Origin: a virus
Reading direction: 5' to 3' (one strand)
IMG/VR virus record: IMGVR_UViG_3300027861_000017
Coordinates: 27,136 to 91,135 of that record
DNA: 64,000 nt
The position numbers and the translations under genes were made by a program. Below the pieces are notes generated by a model that was given only the letters and a program-made list of their open reading frames with translations, made no database searches and had not been told where the DNA came from. This document shows positions 7,594 through 16,277 of the stretch, piece by piece. Each line of letters begins with the position of its first letter. The first letter of the stretch is position 1.

Positions 7594-8424
7594 TTACCCC
7601 TCCGTATGTAATATTATATTTTTACCCCAATCGGCAGACAATGTTCCATCAGGATGAAATACACATTCATAAACTAAATCTAATCCTTCTGAAGGTTCTG
7701 GTATAGATGCCTTCCATGTAACTGGCATGCCATCTATTATCATCGTAGATGACCTACAAACTGGGCATCTATTCTCAGAAATAACCTTATAGTCCTTGAA
7801 CCAAAGCTCCTCATCTTGAGGCTCCAATGAGCAATCATCGTAATGCTGATGCCTAAAACATACACTTGATATGCTAGTATATTTACAAGACTCAATATGG
7901 TCTTCTATATCAGATTTATCTTGGAATTGTCCAACTAAAACACAATTAGCATTAACCTTTATCCCATTTTTATTGAAAAAGGTTGTAATATCCATTAAAT
8001 CTTCTGTATTTAATATAGGAGACATAATATCAAAACATTTTGCATCTTCATAGCTAATGAATGAATGTTTACTGATATTGATATAATCTATAACAATAAG
8101 ATCTGGCCTCATTAAGCCATCTATGAAATTCTGTAAATGATATCCATTTGTAGTTAAAACAATTTTTCGGAACTTGTCTCTATATTTCAGTAGCATCTTT
8201 AAAACATATGATAGATATGTCGAAGCAGTAGGCTCTCCACCAGTTAAGCTTATCTGATAAAATTGGTCCGGCAATGATGATAATACCTCCTCCAATCTAG
8301 ACATGTATGCTTCAAATGGCAATTCATAGGATCTCTCCCAGAAACAAAATCCACAATTGGCGTTGCAGGGTCCAGGGAGGATAATACTGAAGTTGGGATC
8401 TTCTATTGTTAGAATTTCGTCCAC
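7594..8424 (-). CDS. Radical SAM enzyme
   Basis: 276 residues from GTG 8424, chosen because AGGAGG lies just upstream; a longer frame opens at 8463. The iron-sulfur motif is CNANCGFC (Cys 20, 24, 27), followed by SLTGGEPTAS, the GGE SAM-binding motif. The C-terminal part has CPVC and VYECVFHPDGTLSADW, suggesting an auxiliary cluster as in SPASM/MoaA-like members. Reaction unknown. Immediately precedes the Cys-rich peptide gene; overlaps the end of the winged-helix-like gene upstream. Confidence 0.88.
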   Translation of the reverse strand: MDEILTIEDPNFSIILPGPCNANCGFCFWERSYELPFEAYMSRLEEVLSSLPDQFYQISLTGGEPTASTYLSYVLKMLLKYRDKFRKIVLTTNGYHLQNFIDGLMRPDLIVIDYINISKHSFISYEDAKCFDIMSPILNTEDLMDITTFFNKNGIKVNANCVLVGQFQDKSDIEDHIESCKYTSISSVCFRHQHYDDCSLEPQDEELWFKDYKVISENRCPVCRSSTMIIDGMPVTWKASIPEPSEGLDLVYECVFHPDGTLSADWGKNIILHTEG

Positions 8425-8690
8425 AAAACCTCCTCGACTGCATCGCATATTTGGCCCATGCAATTCCTCACAATAGCTTCCTCAAGTGCCCTTCTACCTT
8501 CAGGAGTTAATCTGTATATAACATCATCACCCATCCAGGATGGTGGAGTCTCTTTTGAAGCGTATCCAGCTAAGACTAATTTCTCGAATCCAACTGAGTC
8601 TTCACAATCAAAGCTAGTACCAAACCAATTTCTGTCTGGACCGCTTATAGTGTGTTCCATTAAGCTTCTTTGGAAATTAGTGATTTTCAT
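8409..8690 (-). CDS. Winged-helix-like conserved phage protein
   Basis: 93 residues: N-terminal LMEHTISGPDRNWFGT, a middle LVLAGYASKE, and VIYRLTPEGRRALEEAI, a pattern (RN-x-F ... L-x-x-x-G ... T-x-x-G-x-x-A-L) common to small phage proteins with a winged-helix look. DNA binding not proven. Confidence 0.8.
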   Translation of the reverse strand: MKITNFQRSLMEHTISGPDRNWFGTSFDCEDSVGFEKLVLAGYASKETPPSWMGDDVIYRLTPEGRRALEEAIVRNCMGQICDAVEEVLWTKF

Positions 8691-8962
8691 TAATCATCCT
8701 CCCACCATTTACTATTGGGTAAACCTTTAATGCGATGCTCGACTTCTCCCCAACCTATACACCCATCCATGCCATCACCTATACCCTCACCGTAAATTTC
8801 TATTCCACCAACTGCATTCATAATATCAGCATCTGGATCACCTATACGAACCGATAAATAACCCCAACGATATCTAACATAAACAGGTCTATTCTCAAAT
8901 GTTCTAAATTCCCATTGAGTGGGACAAGCACCACAAGTTTGTATTAATTCATCAATTTTCAT
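8690..8962 (-). CDS. Conserved phage protein (TCGACPTQW type)
   Basis: 90 residues. Begins with ELIQTCGACPTQWEFRT and YVRYRWGYLSVR, a start shared by many phage hypothetical proteins. Two nearby cysteines could bind metal. Function unknown. Confidence 0.8.
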   Translation of the reverse strand: MKIDELIQTCGACPTQWEFRTFENRPVYVRYRWGYLSVRIGDPDADIMNAVGGIEIYGEGIGDGMDGCIGWGEVEHRIKGLPNSKWWEDD

Positions 8963-9344
8963 ATATATGCCCCACTACCTCTAAATCGTTAGTTTGATTA
9001 CCAAAATATTCTATTTGGTTATGACCTGAGAATGGTACAAATATCCTCCATTCCTTATCTTTATTGACCCAATAGCCAAAAGCTCCTAGATGTTTTTCTA
9101 CTTCGATTATCCAGTGGCTAAATCTTAGCTTATCACCTTGATATATTTTGTTACCGTTTTTATCAATGATATCAATGAATTGCATAATTTCAGCTACGGC
9201 GGGGTAATAACCACCGTATTCATCTAGGCTTTCCTCTAATACAATAACTTTACCGTCCTCGATAGTTAATATAAAGTGGTCGTCATTGTAATCCCCATCT
9301 ATCATCTCTTCGCCAGCCCACGCTCTAAATTCATTATCATCCAT
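8952..9344 (-). CDS. YopX-family protein
   Basis: 130 residues from ATG 9344 (GGAGGGG upstream). Contains the family's hallmarks: EFRAWAGEEMI at the start, EIMQFIDIIDKNGNKIYQGD in the middle and a short beta-rich end. YopX proteins are widespread in phages of Gram-positive bacteria and have no settled function. Confidence 0.85.
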   Translation of the reverse strand: MDDNEFRAWAGEEMIDGDYNDDHFILTIEDGKVIVLEESLDEYGGYYPAVAEIMQFIDIIDKNGNKIYQGDKLRFSHWIIEVEKHLGAFGYWVNKDKEWRIFVPFSGHNQIEYFGNQTNDLEVVGHIYEN

Positions 9345-9355
9345 CATCCCCTCCA

Positions 9356-9562
9356 CTACGCTATGTCATCATCGTTGTCCAATTCCAACAGATTTTCAAA
9401 AAACGGAGTTAATTTTTTAAAAAGTTTATATATTGCCTCAGATTTATTCATAGCACTGATTATACATTCGTGGCCAGCTTGACCTTCTGACAGTCTTTCC
9501 ATTTCATAAAATATGTCATCAGTTAATTCATCTAGATCTATTTTGTATTTAGTATAACTCAT
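9356..9562 (-). CDS. Hypothetical acidic small protein
   Basis: 68 residues, helical, ends ELDNDDDIA. Overlaps the upstream stop by four bases. Not recognised. Confidence 0.75.
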   Translation of the reverse strand: MSYTKYKIDLDELTDDIFYEMERLSEGQAGHECIISAMNKSEAIYKLFKKLTPFFENLLELDNDDDIA

Positions 9563-10017
9563 TGATCTCCTCCCTTAACTATGGTCCTATATTGTATATG
9601 GCATCTAAGTAGTCTATCTATGTGCATCCTATCTGAACAATAATGAACATCATCATAGAAGTCCTCCACAGATGTTTCTATATGAAGAAGCTTGTAATTA
9701 AAGCCCCCTTCCCCCATATTAACAAAGTCTGCTATAGCTGCACTGTCCCATCCCATATCAATAAGATACCTTCTTAAATACAACTCCCATAATCTTATAA
9801 AGTCAGGATCTGCTTTAGAAGCCCATGAAATAACCTCATCTATGAAATCAGATCTACTTTTCTCTTCGGCTCTTCTTTGATAGTAATATTCTATCGTTTC
9901 ATAGTTTTCTGGCTTATCACCTTCTATAGCTTCTATCATGCATTCTTCACATACTTCCTCATCACCCTTACGAATGAACTCAGCTTCATCTTCACCGCAC
10001 CATTCACACTTACTCAT
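9559..10017 (-). CDS. Hypothetical protein with N-terminal zinc ribbon
   Basis: 152 residues from ATG 10017. CEWCGEDEAEF...CEECMIEAIEG gives a CxxC-x(17)-CxxC zinc ribbon at residues 4-30; the remainder is acidic and helical with several aromatic residues. No catalytic motif seen. Confidence 0.8.
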   Translation of the reverse strand: MSKCEWCGEDEAEFIRKGDEEVCEECMIEAIEGDKPENYETIEYYYQRRAEEKSRSDFIDEVISWASKADPDFIRLWELYLRRYLIDMGWDSAAIADFVNMGEGGFNYKLLHIETSVEDFYDDVHYCSDRMHIDRLLRCHIQYRTIVKGGDQ

Positions 10018-10183
10018 CACTATTCCCCTTAGTTAAAAACCTTTCACCCCATACACCAGCAAATATACCCCATGTGAAATAGAAAGCTGGCCATAACTCT
10101 ACCTCAGTTCCTCTATCTATAAACCATGCTAGAAACAAAGATCCGAAAATTATTGATAGTCCTATGATACTATTCTTCATCAT
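10010..10183 (-). CDS. Small two-segment membrane protein
   Basis: 57 residues from ATG 10183 (AGGGG upstream): hydrophobic residues 6-24 and 33-48 separated by a charged turn (FIDRGTEVELWP). Function unknown. Confidence 0.7.
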   Translation of the reverse strand: MMKNSIIGLSIIFGSLFLAWFIDRGTEVELWPAFYFTWGIFAGVWGERFLTKGNSDE

Positions 10184-10191
10184 GTTTTCCC

Positions 10192-10596
10192 CTAAAAGCC
10201 CCAATAATCAGATTCTAAAACTATATCCTTGGGACCAAGCGGTTGTGTTGTTTTATATGAATTAGTGTTAACTATAATTCTATCCCATTTATTACATTCC
10301 ATATTGGAAATTAATATTCTGTCATCTGGATCATTTTTAGCTTTTACTTCTTCAAGTGTTAAGACTTCACCACCTAAATAATACATACCACTCCTTTCTG
10401 TCTCCTTGCTATCAAGCTCGTAATCCTCTCTGGCCCTAGTAGAAAAACGAAAACCATAAGGTAAGGCTCCGTATCTCTCTTTAATGTTTTTAGACATCTC
10501 AATAGCGGTGTCGATGTTCCAAGACTCGATTGGTTTCGTGGTTTCTTCGGATACAAAAGAACCTGGGCTTAAAAATGTTACAAAATGTTTTTCCAT
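10192..10596 (-). CDS. Conserved phage hypothetical protein
   Basis: 134 residues. HFVTFLSPGSFVSEETTKP at the start, ALPYGFRFSTRAR, MYYLGGEVLTLEEV and IIVNTNSYKTTQPL are the conserved blocks of a family found in many bacteria-infecting phages. No known activity. Confidence 0.85.
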   Translation of the reverse strand: MEKHFVTFLSPGSFVSEETTKPIESWNIDTAIEMSKNIKERYGALPYGFRFSTRAREDYELDSKETERSGMYYLGGEVLTLEEVKAKNDPDDRILISNMECNKWDRIIVNTNSYKTTQPLGPKDIVLESDYWGF

Positions 10597-10629
10597 GTTA
10601 ATCTCCTAAAGTATAATATTATCAATAAG

Positions 10630-10711
10630 TTGGAGCGGAGGGATTTGAACCCTCAATCCTTTCGGCGCAGAGGCTTAAACCCTGCGTGTATACCAGTTCC
10701 ACCACGCTCCA
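10630..10711 (-). tRNA. tRNA-Leu (anticodon UAA)
   Basis: Folds as a class II tRNA: acceptor TGGAGCG/CGCTCCA, D-arm with GG, anticodon stem CAGGG/CTCTG with loop TTTAAGC, long variable arm, T-arm GAGGG-TTCAAAT-CCCTC, discriminator A. The 3' CCA is not encoded (CTTA follows), so it depends on CCA addition; the phage carries a CCA-adding enzyme at 52330-53352. Confidence 0.93.
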
Positions 10712-10715
10712 TTAT

Positions 10716-10889
10716 TTATTTCCAGTTATCTAGTTTAGAAATTACCGTGCTTATAAACCAAGGTACTTGAGTTAAGACTAGAAGAAAACCCATTAAAAAA
10801 TCCACCTCTACCATTAGTATGCCATTCAAAGGCATAACCACAAAAACTACAAGAGCTGCATAATAGGGGCTTTTCATAAAATTAAACAT
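10716..10889 (-). CDS. Small membrane protein
   Basis: 57 residues, two hydrophobic segments (residues 10-26 and 29-50). ATG at 10889 preceded by GGAGGATACT. Lies directly before tRNA-Leu in transcription order. Function unknown. Confidence 0.65.
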   Translation of the reverse strand: MFNFMKSPYYAALVVFVVMPLNGILMVEVDFLMGFLLVLTQVPWFISTVISKLDNWK

Positions 10890-10916
10890 AGTATCCTCCT
10901 AAAGTGTTATCAAATT

Positions 10917-11078
10917 TCATCTATATTTTTTAAGCTCTCCATTGAAATATTCAGCCATTTCTTTAGTAAATCTTTCATTAGATGTATATAAATCAATCAT
11001 TTTAATTAATTTAATACGATCATCATAATCTAATACTCTAGCTATAGCATCTAAATCTATATCAATCTCTATTTTCAT
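10917..11078 (-). CDS. Hypothetical small protein
   Basis: 53 residues, helical and charged, beginning KIEIDIDLDAIARVLDYDD. Follows 11082-11651 at once. Not recognised. Confidence 0.65.
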   Translation of the reverse strand: MKIEIDIDLDAIARVLDYDDRIKLIKMIDLYTSNERFTKEMAEYFNGELKKYR

Positions 11079-11081
11079 TAT

Positions 11082-11651
11082 TCAACTCCCCTCTACGACA
11101 GAATCGTAGAACTCTAACATATCTCTAACCAAAACTTTTTTCCAATTATTGAAGATCTTACTAGTACCATCACCCATATTGAACATCTTCCTAAGAGGCA
11201 ATACCACGGAGTCGTCTTCTCTGAATTCTGGTCTACAAGGCCTGTCAATATAAGCATTACGCTTTTTATAACAAGCTCGAAACCACCTATCCTTGAACTC
11301 GTATTGCTTATCCATCCAACGCCATTCTGGATGTTCAGCCACAACATCTCTATTTAACACACAGAAAGAGACATTAGACCAATTACACAGCTCTCCAGTA
11401 TCTATACTTTCTAACACATGGATAGTATCGAAACTATCATTCCTGGGTATCTTTTCTATGTACCATGATAAATACCATTCTGAAGCGGGTGCAGATTGTA
11501 ATGATACTAGATCTCCTACCTTCGGATCTTCTAAGGGCAAGAAAGCATTTTCGCCTAACCCACCTTGATTGTTTCCAATGCCATAATTACGAGATAAGCA
11601 AAATCTAGTTATGTAAGATAATATATCTATTTTAGCTCTGGTTTTAATCAT
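11082..11651 (-). CDS. Hypothetical protein
   Basis: 189 residues. Central part ASEWYLSWYIEKIPRND...HVLESIDTGELCNWSNV looks like a beta-rich domain, followed by a helical, basic C terminus. ATG at 11651 follows AGGAGTATGG; an ATG at 11657 is possible. Driven by the promoter at 11716-11744. Not recognised. Confidence 0.75.
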   Translation of the reverse strand: MIKTRAKIDILSYITRFCLSRNYGIGNNQGGLGENAFLPLEDPKVGDLVSLQSAPASEWYLSWYIEKIPRNDSFDTIHVLESIDTGELCNWSNVSFCVLNRDVVAEHPEWRWMDKQYEFKDRWFRACYKKRNAYIDRPCRPEFREDDSVVLPLRKMFNMGDGTSKIFNNWKKVLVRDMLEFYDSVVEGS

Positions 11652-11715
11652 CTCCATACTCCTAAAGTGTTATAAAGTCTCATTATTAAACTATCTCCTC
11701 CAATACAATAAAAAC

Positions 11716-11744
11716 ATTCTCCCATATGATCATATCATTGTCAA
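11716..11744 (-). promoter_or_regulatory. Sigma-70-like promoter with conserved leader
   Basis: TTGACA, 17-base spacer, GAGAAT, followed by the leader GTTTTTATTGTATTGGAGGAG also seen after the promoters at 60002, 61524 and 62211. Would transcribe 11082-11651. Confidence 0.75.
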
Positions 11745-11755
11745 GCTAATAACAA

Positions 11756-11953
11756 TCACAAATCATTTTCATGTACAAGTCTCCTGGTGTAGACAAATCT
11801 ATCTTCAAAGCCATTGGCATAAACTACTATAATACCGGTTGAATCTTCCTTAAAGGTAGCATCATCTAACATTTCTATTATCTCTTCTAGGGTGTAATCT
11901 TCCATTAGAGATCTAGTTATATCCAATCTATCATCTTCACTTATTTCATACAT
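11756..11953 (-). CDS. Hypothetical small acidic protein
   Basis: 65 residues: MYEISEDDRLDITRSL, EEIIEMLDDATFKED, then a beta-like end (GIIVVYANGFEDRFVYTRR). Own promoter at 11981-12008. Not recognised. Confidence 0.75.
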   Translation of the reverse strand: MYEISEDDRLDITRSLMEDYTLEEIIEMLDDATFKEDSTGIIVVYANGFEDRFVYTRRLVHENDL

Positions 11954-11980
11954 TGTTATCCTCCTTGAGTTTTCATCTTA

Positions 11981-12008
11981 ATTTATCACGACAAATAATT
12001 GCTGTCAA
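11981..12008 (-). promoter_or_regulatory. Sigma-70-like promoter
   Basis: TTGACA at 12008-12003 and ATAAAT 16 bases on; the following leader TAAGATGAAAACTCAAGGAGG resembles that at 12831. Precedes 11756-11953. Confidence 0.65.
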
Positions 12009-12022
12009 GCTAACATTAACTG

Positions 12023-12436
12023 CTAACCCATATTCCACCTACTTAACTCCATAGCTTGTCTTTTTGTTTTACGATGTGGCTCTCCATATCCAGATAATTG
12101 TTCTTCAAAATATTGTATATCTTCTTCACATCTATCAACAGCATTAAGATAATACTCTTCAATCCAACCATGATCAAGTATAGTTCTACCTTGGCTTGTT
12201 CCTCTATAAAACAACCCATGTGGGTCATTAGCTAAAACCACAACACATTCCACCTTAACGCCTCTCTCTAAACATAGCCTATTAACCCTATCTGCCTCTT
12301 TTAAATTCGCAAAAACTATTCTATCACCATCTTTAACGCTCTCAACAAGTGATGTGGTTCTATGGGTTGCCCTAGAAGCTTGAAAATAAACAAACAATGC
12401 AGCTTTTACAGCTTGACCTATTCCGAAAAAATCCAT
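12023..12436 (-). CDS. Hypothetical protein
   Basis: 137 residues from ATG 12436. Core DGDRIVFANLKEADRVNRLC...VECVVVLANDP...GRTILDHGWIEEYYL looks like an alpha/beta domain that recurs in phages; no catalytic motif identified. Confidence 0.8.
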   Translation of the reverse strand: MDFFGIGQAVKAALFVYFQASRATHRTTSLVESVKDGDRIVFANLKEADRVNRLCLERGVKVECVVVLANDPHGLFYRGTSQGRTILDHGWIEEYYLNAVDRCEEDIQYFEEQLSGYGEPHRKTKRQAMELSRWNMG

Positions 12437-12437
12437 G

Positions 12438-12803
12438 TTATAATATCTCCCAATCATCGTCATTATTAAAATACTCACCTTCAACTCCCCAACCCTGATC
12501 AGGATCATCATCTGATTTGGTTTTGGGAACCTCACCTGTATAACATCTAGTGTGTATAGCTGCTATACCACTTGACTCATCTCCATCAAACATAAGACCT
12601 ACAACATCATCCCAATCCATATCCCATTCTATAGAATCATCTGAATCTTTAGTGAATACCCTCCCATAAGAATCATATTCACCACTCATATGTTGGACAA
12701 CATCTCCATTCTTTAACAAAAACAACTCCACTTTCTGACCTCTAAAACTATTAGATAAAATAGCTTTACCACACTCTTTACACATGAAACTAAAATAACC
12801 CAT
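12438..12803 (-). CDS. Conserved phage protein with single CxxC
   Basis: 121 residues. CKECGKAILSN at the start, then VELFLLKNGDVVQHMSGEYDSYGRVF, the core of a phage family I recognise without function. Acidic C terminus. Promoter 12831-12860 directly upstream. Confidence 0.82.
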   Translation of the reverse strand: MGYFSFMCKECGKAILSNSFRGQKVELFLLKNGDVVQHMSGEYDSYGRVFTKDSDDSIEWDMDWDDVVGLMFDGDESSGIAAIHTRCYTGEVPKTKSDDDPDQGWGVEGEYFNNDDDWEIL

Positions 12804-12830
12804 ATTGTGATCTCCTTAAGTTTTTATCTT

Positions 12831-12860
12831 AATTTATCATGATTGTTAGATGATTGTCAA
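12831..12860 (-). promoter_or_regulatory. Sigma-70-like promoter
   Basis: TTGACA, 17 bases, ATAAAT (with GTAAG-type leader AAGATAAAAACTTAAGGAG). Lies just after the terminase stop codon and would restart transcription for 12438-12803. Confidence 0.7.
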
Positions 12861-14522
12861 TCCTTTTTTTGCGTATTTGGTACCAGTTTTTTGAGTTCTT
12901 AATATTCTACACATAGCGTTTAAAGTAGCGGAGACACCATCGTATTTATTTGCGTCAATCTCTTTATAAGGGAATACGTTATCATTTTTGTCATGCCTTC
13001 CACAGGTATTGCCAATCATCCATTTGAAAACCGGATCACCATTATGATGAATCTTATTCTCGAACATAACGGCATCTAGCTCTTTCATAGGTTCAGATAG
13101 AAACTTAACAACCTGTGGTATTTCTACTACAGTTATTTTTAATTTCTGTAAAGTTTGAACTAATTGAGCGGCATTCCATGGATCGGTACAAACTTCTTGT
13201 ATTTGATATTCCTTACCTAATTCTAATAAATCTTCCAATAACACTTCATAGTCTACCATACTACCCATTGTGGTTGTGAGCCAACCTTCCTTAACCCACG
13301 TTTGATAATGAGTCTTATCTTCTCCTTCTGTGGCATCTTCTGGTAAATAGTTCTTAAGAAATGCATAGTAGTCATCATCACGCTTAAATAGTATAGCCAT
13401 TGATGTTATATCTAGCTTGCTAGATAAATCCAAACCTACCCAACAATCTTCGCCTTTAAAATCTTCCATTTTCAAATCTTTATCACCACACTTATCCCAT
13501 GCAACAATATTGAAATACCCTTTTCCAGAATTCATCCATTGATTCAGATGCTTACACCTATTTATATTCTGTTTTGAAGCTCTCTGCATCGCTTCGGTAT
13601 AGCGTGGTTTTAGCTTATCTTCCAATATGGAAATGCCGAAATTAGGGTTAGCCTTTTTCCACATTTCAAAATCAGTCCAATCATCTTCCTTATCCAGTGT
13701 GTAAATGATGCCATATATGTTTTCGTTATCTATACTGCCATCTAATATTTTACAAATCTGATTTCTCTTATCATAACAAGGAGAGCTAGTATCAACTCCT
13801 GCTGTCGTGATAACTAACATTAATGGTGACTCCCTAGATAGCATCCCAGTGATCATAGAATCATAAAGTACCGGTTTCTTGTGCTCATGAAATTCATCGC
13901 AGATCGCAAGGCTTGCTGAAGCACCGTCACCTGGGTCACCAATTAAAGGCTCGAATTTACTACCATTTTCGATACAACACAGATTTGATGCATTGGATAA
14001 TATGTCATAATGCTCCAAGAACCCTTCGGCTCTTTCTGCCATCCACTTGGCTGGCTGGAATACACACCAGCTCTGTTTTTCGCTTGTCGCGCCGGAGTAA
14101 ATCTCAGCACCTATCTCACCATCCTCTACAAACATATATAAACCAATAGCAGCGGCTAATATTGATTTACCGTTTTTTCTAGGTATTTCTAAATACGCTT
14201 CACCAAATCTTCTAGAACCATTACTTGTTTTAATCCAACCAAACATAGTTGTTACATTAAATATTTGCCATGGCTCTAATTTAAGTAATAATTTTTGTTT
14301 TGCCCATAACCCCTTTACATGGGGTAACCTCTCAATAAAAGCGCATATCTTGTCTGCTAAATAGGGTACAAAATAATAAGGAGCGTCTTCGTCGTTCCAA
14401 CGCTCCAAATCATCTTTCTGTCTTTGGCATGCTTGTTTAACCTGTTCGCATGCTGGTATTTTTTCGCTCAATATGTCTTCTATATATTGATTCGCAATAG
14501 CAACATAATCTTTATCAGCCAT
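12846..14522 (-). CDS. terL: Terminase large subunit (TerL)
   Basis: 558 residues, Terminase_1 family of HK97-type phages. The ATPase has Walker A IPRKNGKSILAA (about residue 120) and Walker B SLAICDEFHEH (about residue 208), with TTAG coupling motif after it; the C-terminal nuclease starts at CWVGLDLSSKLDITS (first catalytic Asp) with CTDPWNAAQ (second acidic site). Packages concatemeric DNA into the prohead with TerS. ATG at 14522 overlaps the TerS stop (TAATG) and follows GGGGGG; a longer frame to 14537 is less likely. Confidence 0.97.
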   Translation of the reverse strand: MADKDYVAIANQYIEDILSEKIPACEQVKQACQRQKDDLERWNDEDAPYYFVPYLADKICAFIERLPHVKGLWAKQKLLLKLEPWQIFNVTTMFGWIKTSNGSRRFGEAYLEIPRKNGKSILAAAIGLYMFVEDGEIGAEIYSGATSEKQSWCVFQPAKWMAERAEGFLEHYDILSNASNLCCIENGSKFEPLIGDPGDGASASLAICDEFHEHKKPVLYDSMITGMLSRESPLMLVITTAGVDTSSPCYDKRNQICKILDGSIDNENIYGIIYTLDKEDDWTDFEMWKKANPNFGISILEDKLKPRYTEAMQRASKQNINRCKHLNQWMNSGKGYFNIVAWDKCGDKDLKMEDFKGEDCWVGLDLSSKLDITSMAILFKRDDDYYAFLKNYLPEDATEGEDKTHYQTWVKEGWLTTTMGSMVDYEVLLEDLLELGKEYQIQEVCTDPWNAAQLVQTLQKLKITVVEIPQVVKFLSEPMKELDAVMFENKIHHNGDPVFKWMIGNTCGRHDKNDNVFPYKEIDANKYDGVSATLNAMCRILRTQKTGTKYAKKGLTII

Positions 14523-15034
14523 TATAAGTCCCCCCAACCCTTATCTTTCTTTTTAGGGTTGTTGACTTTAATACGTGACCTAGCTGATGGACTGAGGCCC
14601 AACTCAGCACCAATCTTTCTCATCTGTTCGAAGGCTTTGTTGGAAACCCACAAATATGGTGAAGTTATGACATTGCCACCTGATTTTGTCTCCTCTATAG
14701 TTCCATCTCTTTTAGTTTTAGTGGTAACTTTTTGACCAGTTATAGATAGGGTTCCCTTCTCCAGAACTTTTTTTTCTGCTGCCACCCATCTGCTATAAGC
14801 TATACAGTACGCTTCTAGTAATGCGTGGTCCATCTCACACAAAATATCCACATTTAATAGCTCTACAGTTATTCTATCCCACTCTTCCTTAGCCAACTTA
14901 TCATTGGCTATCCATTCTGGACAGTCAGGGGCCTTGATCTCTGGCTTTGGCTCGTTTTCATTAAGGGGTCTGCCCCCTGGATTGTTCATTAATTTTTTTA
15001 TAGCCGTTGGTAATGGCTTTCGTCCTTTTGTCAT
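14522..15034 (-). CDS. terS: Terminase small subunit, P27 family (TerS)
   Basis: 170 residues: GRKPLPTAIKKLMNNPGGRPLN N-terminal motif, APDCPEWIANDKLAKEEWDRI, a central helical block ending AYCIAYSRWVAAE and the C-terminal FEQMRKIGAELGLSPSARSRI typical of P27-family small terminases. Recognises packaging DNA and loads TerL; the genes are coupled. Confidence 0.95.
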   Translation of the reverse strand: MTKGRKPLPTAIKKLMNNPGGRPLNENEPKPEIKAPDCPEWIANDKLAKEEWDRITVELLNVDILCEMDHALLEAYCIAYSRWVAAEKKVLEKGTLSITGQKVTTKTKRDGTIEETKSGGNVITSPYLWVSNKAFEQMRKIGAELGLSPSARSRIKVNNPKKKDKGWGDL

Positions 15035-15068
15035 TATTCATATCCTTTCCCCTCCATTTCTTGTTAAT

Positions 15069-15097
15069 ATTATACCATCCCCATGGTAATGAATTAT
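15069..15097 (-). promoter_or_regulatory. Extended -10 promoter before terminase genes
   Basis: TGGTATAAT gives an extended -10; the -35 (ATAATT) is poor. It overlaps a small hairpin (ACCAT-GGGG-ATGGT). Placed so as to transcribe TerS-TerL. Confidence 0.45.
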
Positions 15098-15102
15098 TAA
15101 AT

Positions 15103-16266
15103 TTAAAATTTAAAGCCAAGTTGAAATTCGCCGTCCATCTTATTGTTTTTACGATTATTATCTATACCCCACAAAGGTTGTAAATTAGATAACATCCAAC
15201 ATCTTTTAAAATTTAAATGTTCTGGTTTTGTGAAATCAAAAAAACTTTGAGGTGTTATATGGTCAATTTCCCAACCATTTTTGCCATAATTATCCCAGTT
15301 CATGCCATCTGTAAACTGTTTTTCTAGATGGTTCCTTAGTTCATCTAAAGTATAACCAACTAAATCTTCCCAATGTCTTCCGGCTTTATTGCCATGTAAA
15401 GAGGCTCTAATAGCGTTAGAAATATTGGCATTCAACCTATTGGATGGGATTAACCTTGCTTTCTTGTTATATTCACTCTTATATTTTCTCTGACTTGGGG
15501 TTTTTCTATATTCTTTTTGATATGCACGTCTACGCTCTATAACATCTTGCCTAGAATTGTATTCTTTTCTAAAATTCTTTTTGTGTTCTATAACTTCAGG
15601 CCTTTGATAATATGCCTCAATGCGCTTTATAGTATCTGGCATTCTACGATATTCTCTTTTATGTAATTTCTTTTTCTCTTTTATGTCATCTCTAGAATTA
15701 TGTTTCTTATCATATTCTCTCTCTAATTTTTTAGTTTCCGGTCTACTCCTATATTCTTTTCTATATTCACTTCTTCGCTTTTTAACTTCTGGGTCATTAT
15801 GATACTTATCACGACAGTCAATGCACCTCGAACTTAGTCCATATTTTTTTGTTTTATCTTTATTGAACGCTCTAGCGGGTTTATTTTCTTCGCATCCAGT
15901 ACATTTCTTATAATCACATTTAATGTCACCACGTTTTTCCTTTTTATATTTCTCCCTATATTCTTTACATGATTCCCTTGAACAATCCTTACATTTATTA
16001 TCAAGCCCGTCTTTCGTGCTTCTATTATTATAAAACTCTTTTAATGATTTTTCATTATCACATCTACTGCATATTTTATGTCCATCTCTTGGTTTTATTT
16101 TCTTCTTTACTGTACGTGTTCCATTCTTGAGTTCTTTTTGATATCGTTCATAATATTCCCTCTTACATTCCTTGCAGGTGGTACTTAATTTATCCTTTTT
16201 ATTTATATCTTTATTAAATTCTACTAAATCCTTAACCTCTTTACAATTGCCACACTTTTTACCCAT
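15103..16266 (-). CDS. HNH endonuclease with N-terminal zinc-ribbon repeats
   Basis: 387 residues from ATG 16266 (GGAGGG upstream). Three repeated CxxC...CxxC units (CGNCKEV...CKECKREYYERY; CSRCDNEK...CKDCSRESCKEY; CTGCEENK...CIDCRDKYH) are followed by a long basic Arg/Lys/Tyr helix region and an HNH domain (WEIDHITPQSFF ... LSNLQPLWGIDNNRKNNK). Resembles phage homing or packaging-associated nucleases; next to TerS. Confidence 0.9.
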   Translation of the reverse strand: MGKKCGNCKEVKDLVEFNKDINKKDKLSTTCKECKREYYERYQKELKNGTRTVKKKIKPRDGHKICSRCDNEKSLKEFYNNRSTKDGLDNKCKDCSRESCKEYREKYKKEKRGDIKCDYKKCTGCEENKPARAFNKDKTKKYGLSSRCIDCRDKYHNDPEVKKRRSEYRKEYRSRPETKKLEREYDKKHNSRDDIKEKKKLHKREYRRMPDTIKRIEAYYQRPEVIEHKKNFRKEYNSRQDVIERRRAYQKEYRKTPSQRKYKSEYNKKARLIPSNRLNANISNAIRASLHGNKAGRHWEDLVGYTLDELRNHLEKQFTDGMNWDNYGKNGWEIDHITPQSFFDFTKPEHLNFKRCWMLSNLQPLWGIDNNRKNNKMDGEFQLGFKF

Positions 16267-16277
16267 ATACCCTCCAC

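Noticed and set aside
7594-8424. QueE-type 7-deazaguanine enzyme
   Set aside because: Lacks the QueE N-terminal signature and no other queuosine or archaeosine genes are nearby.
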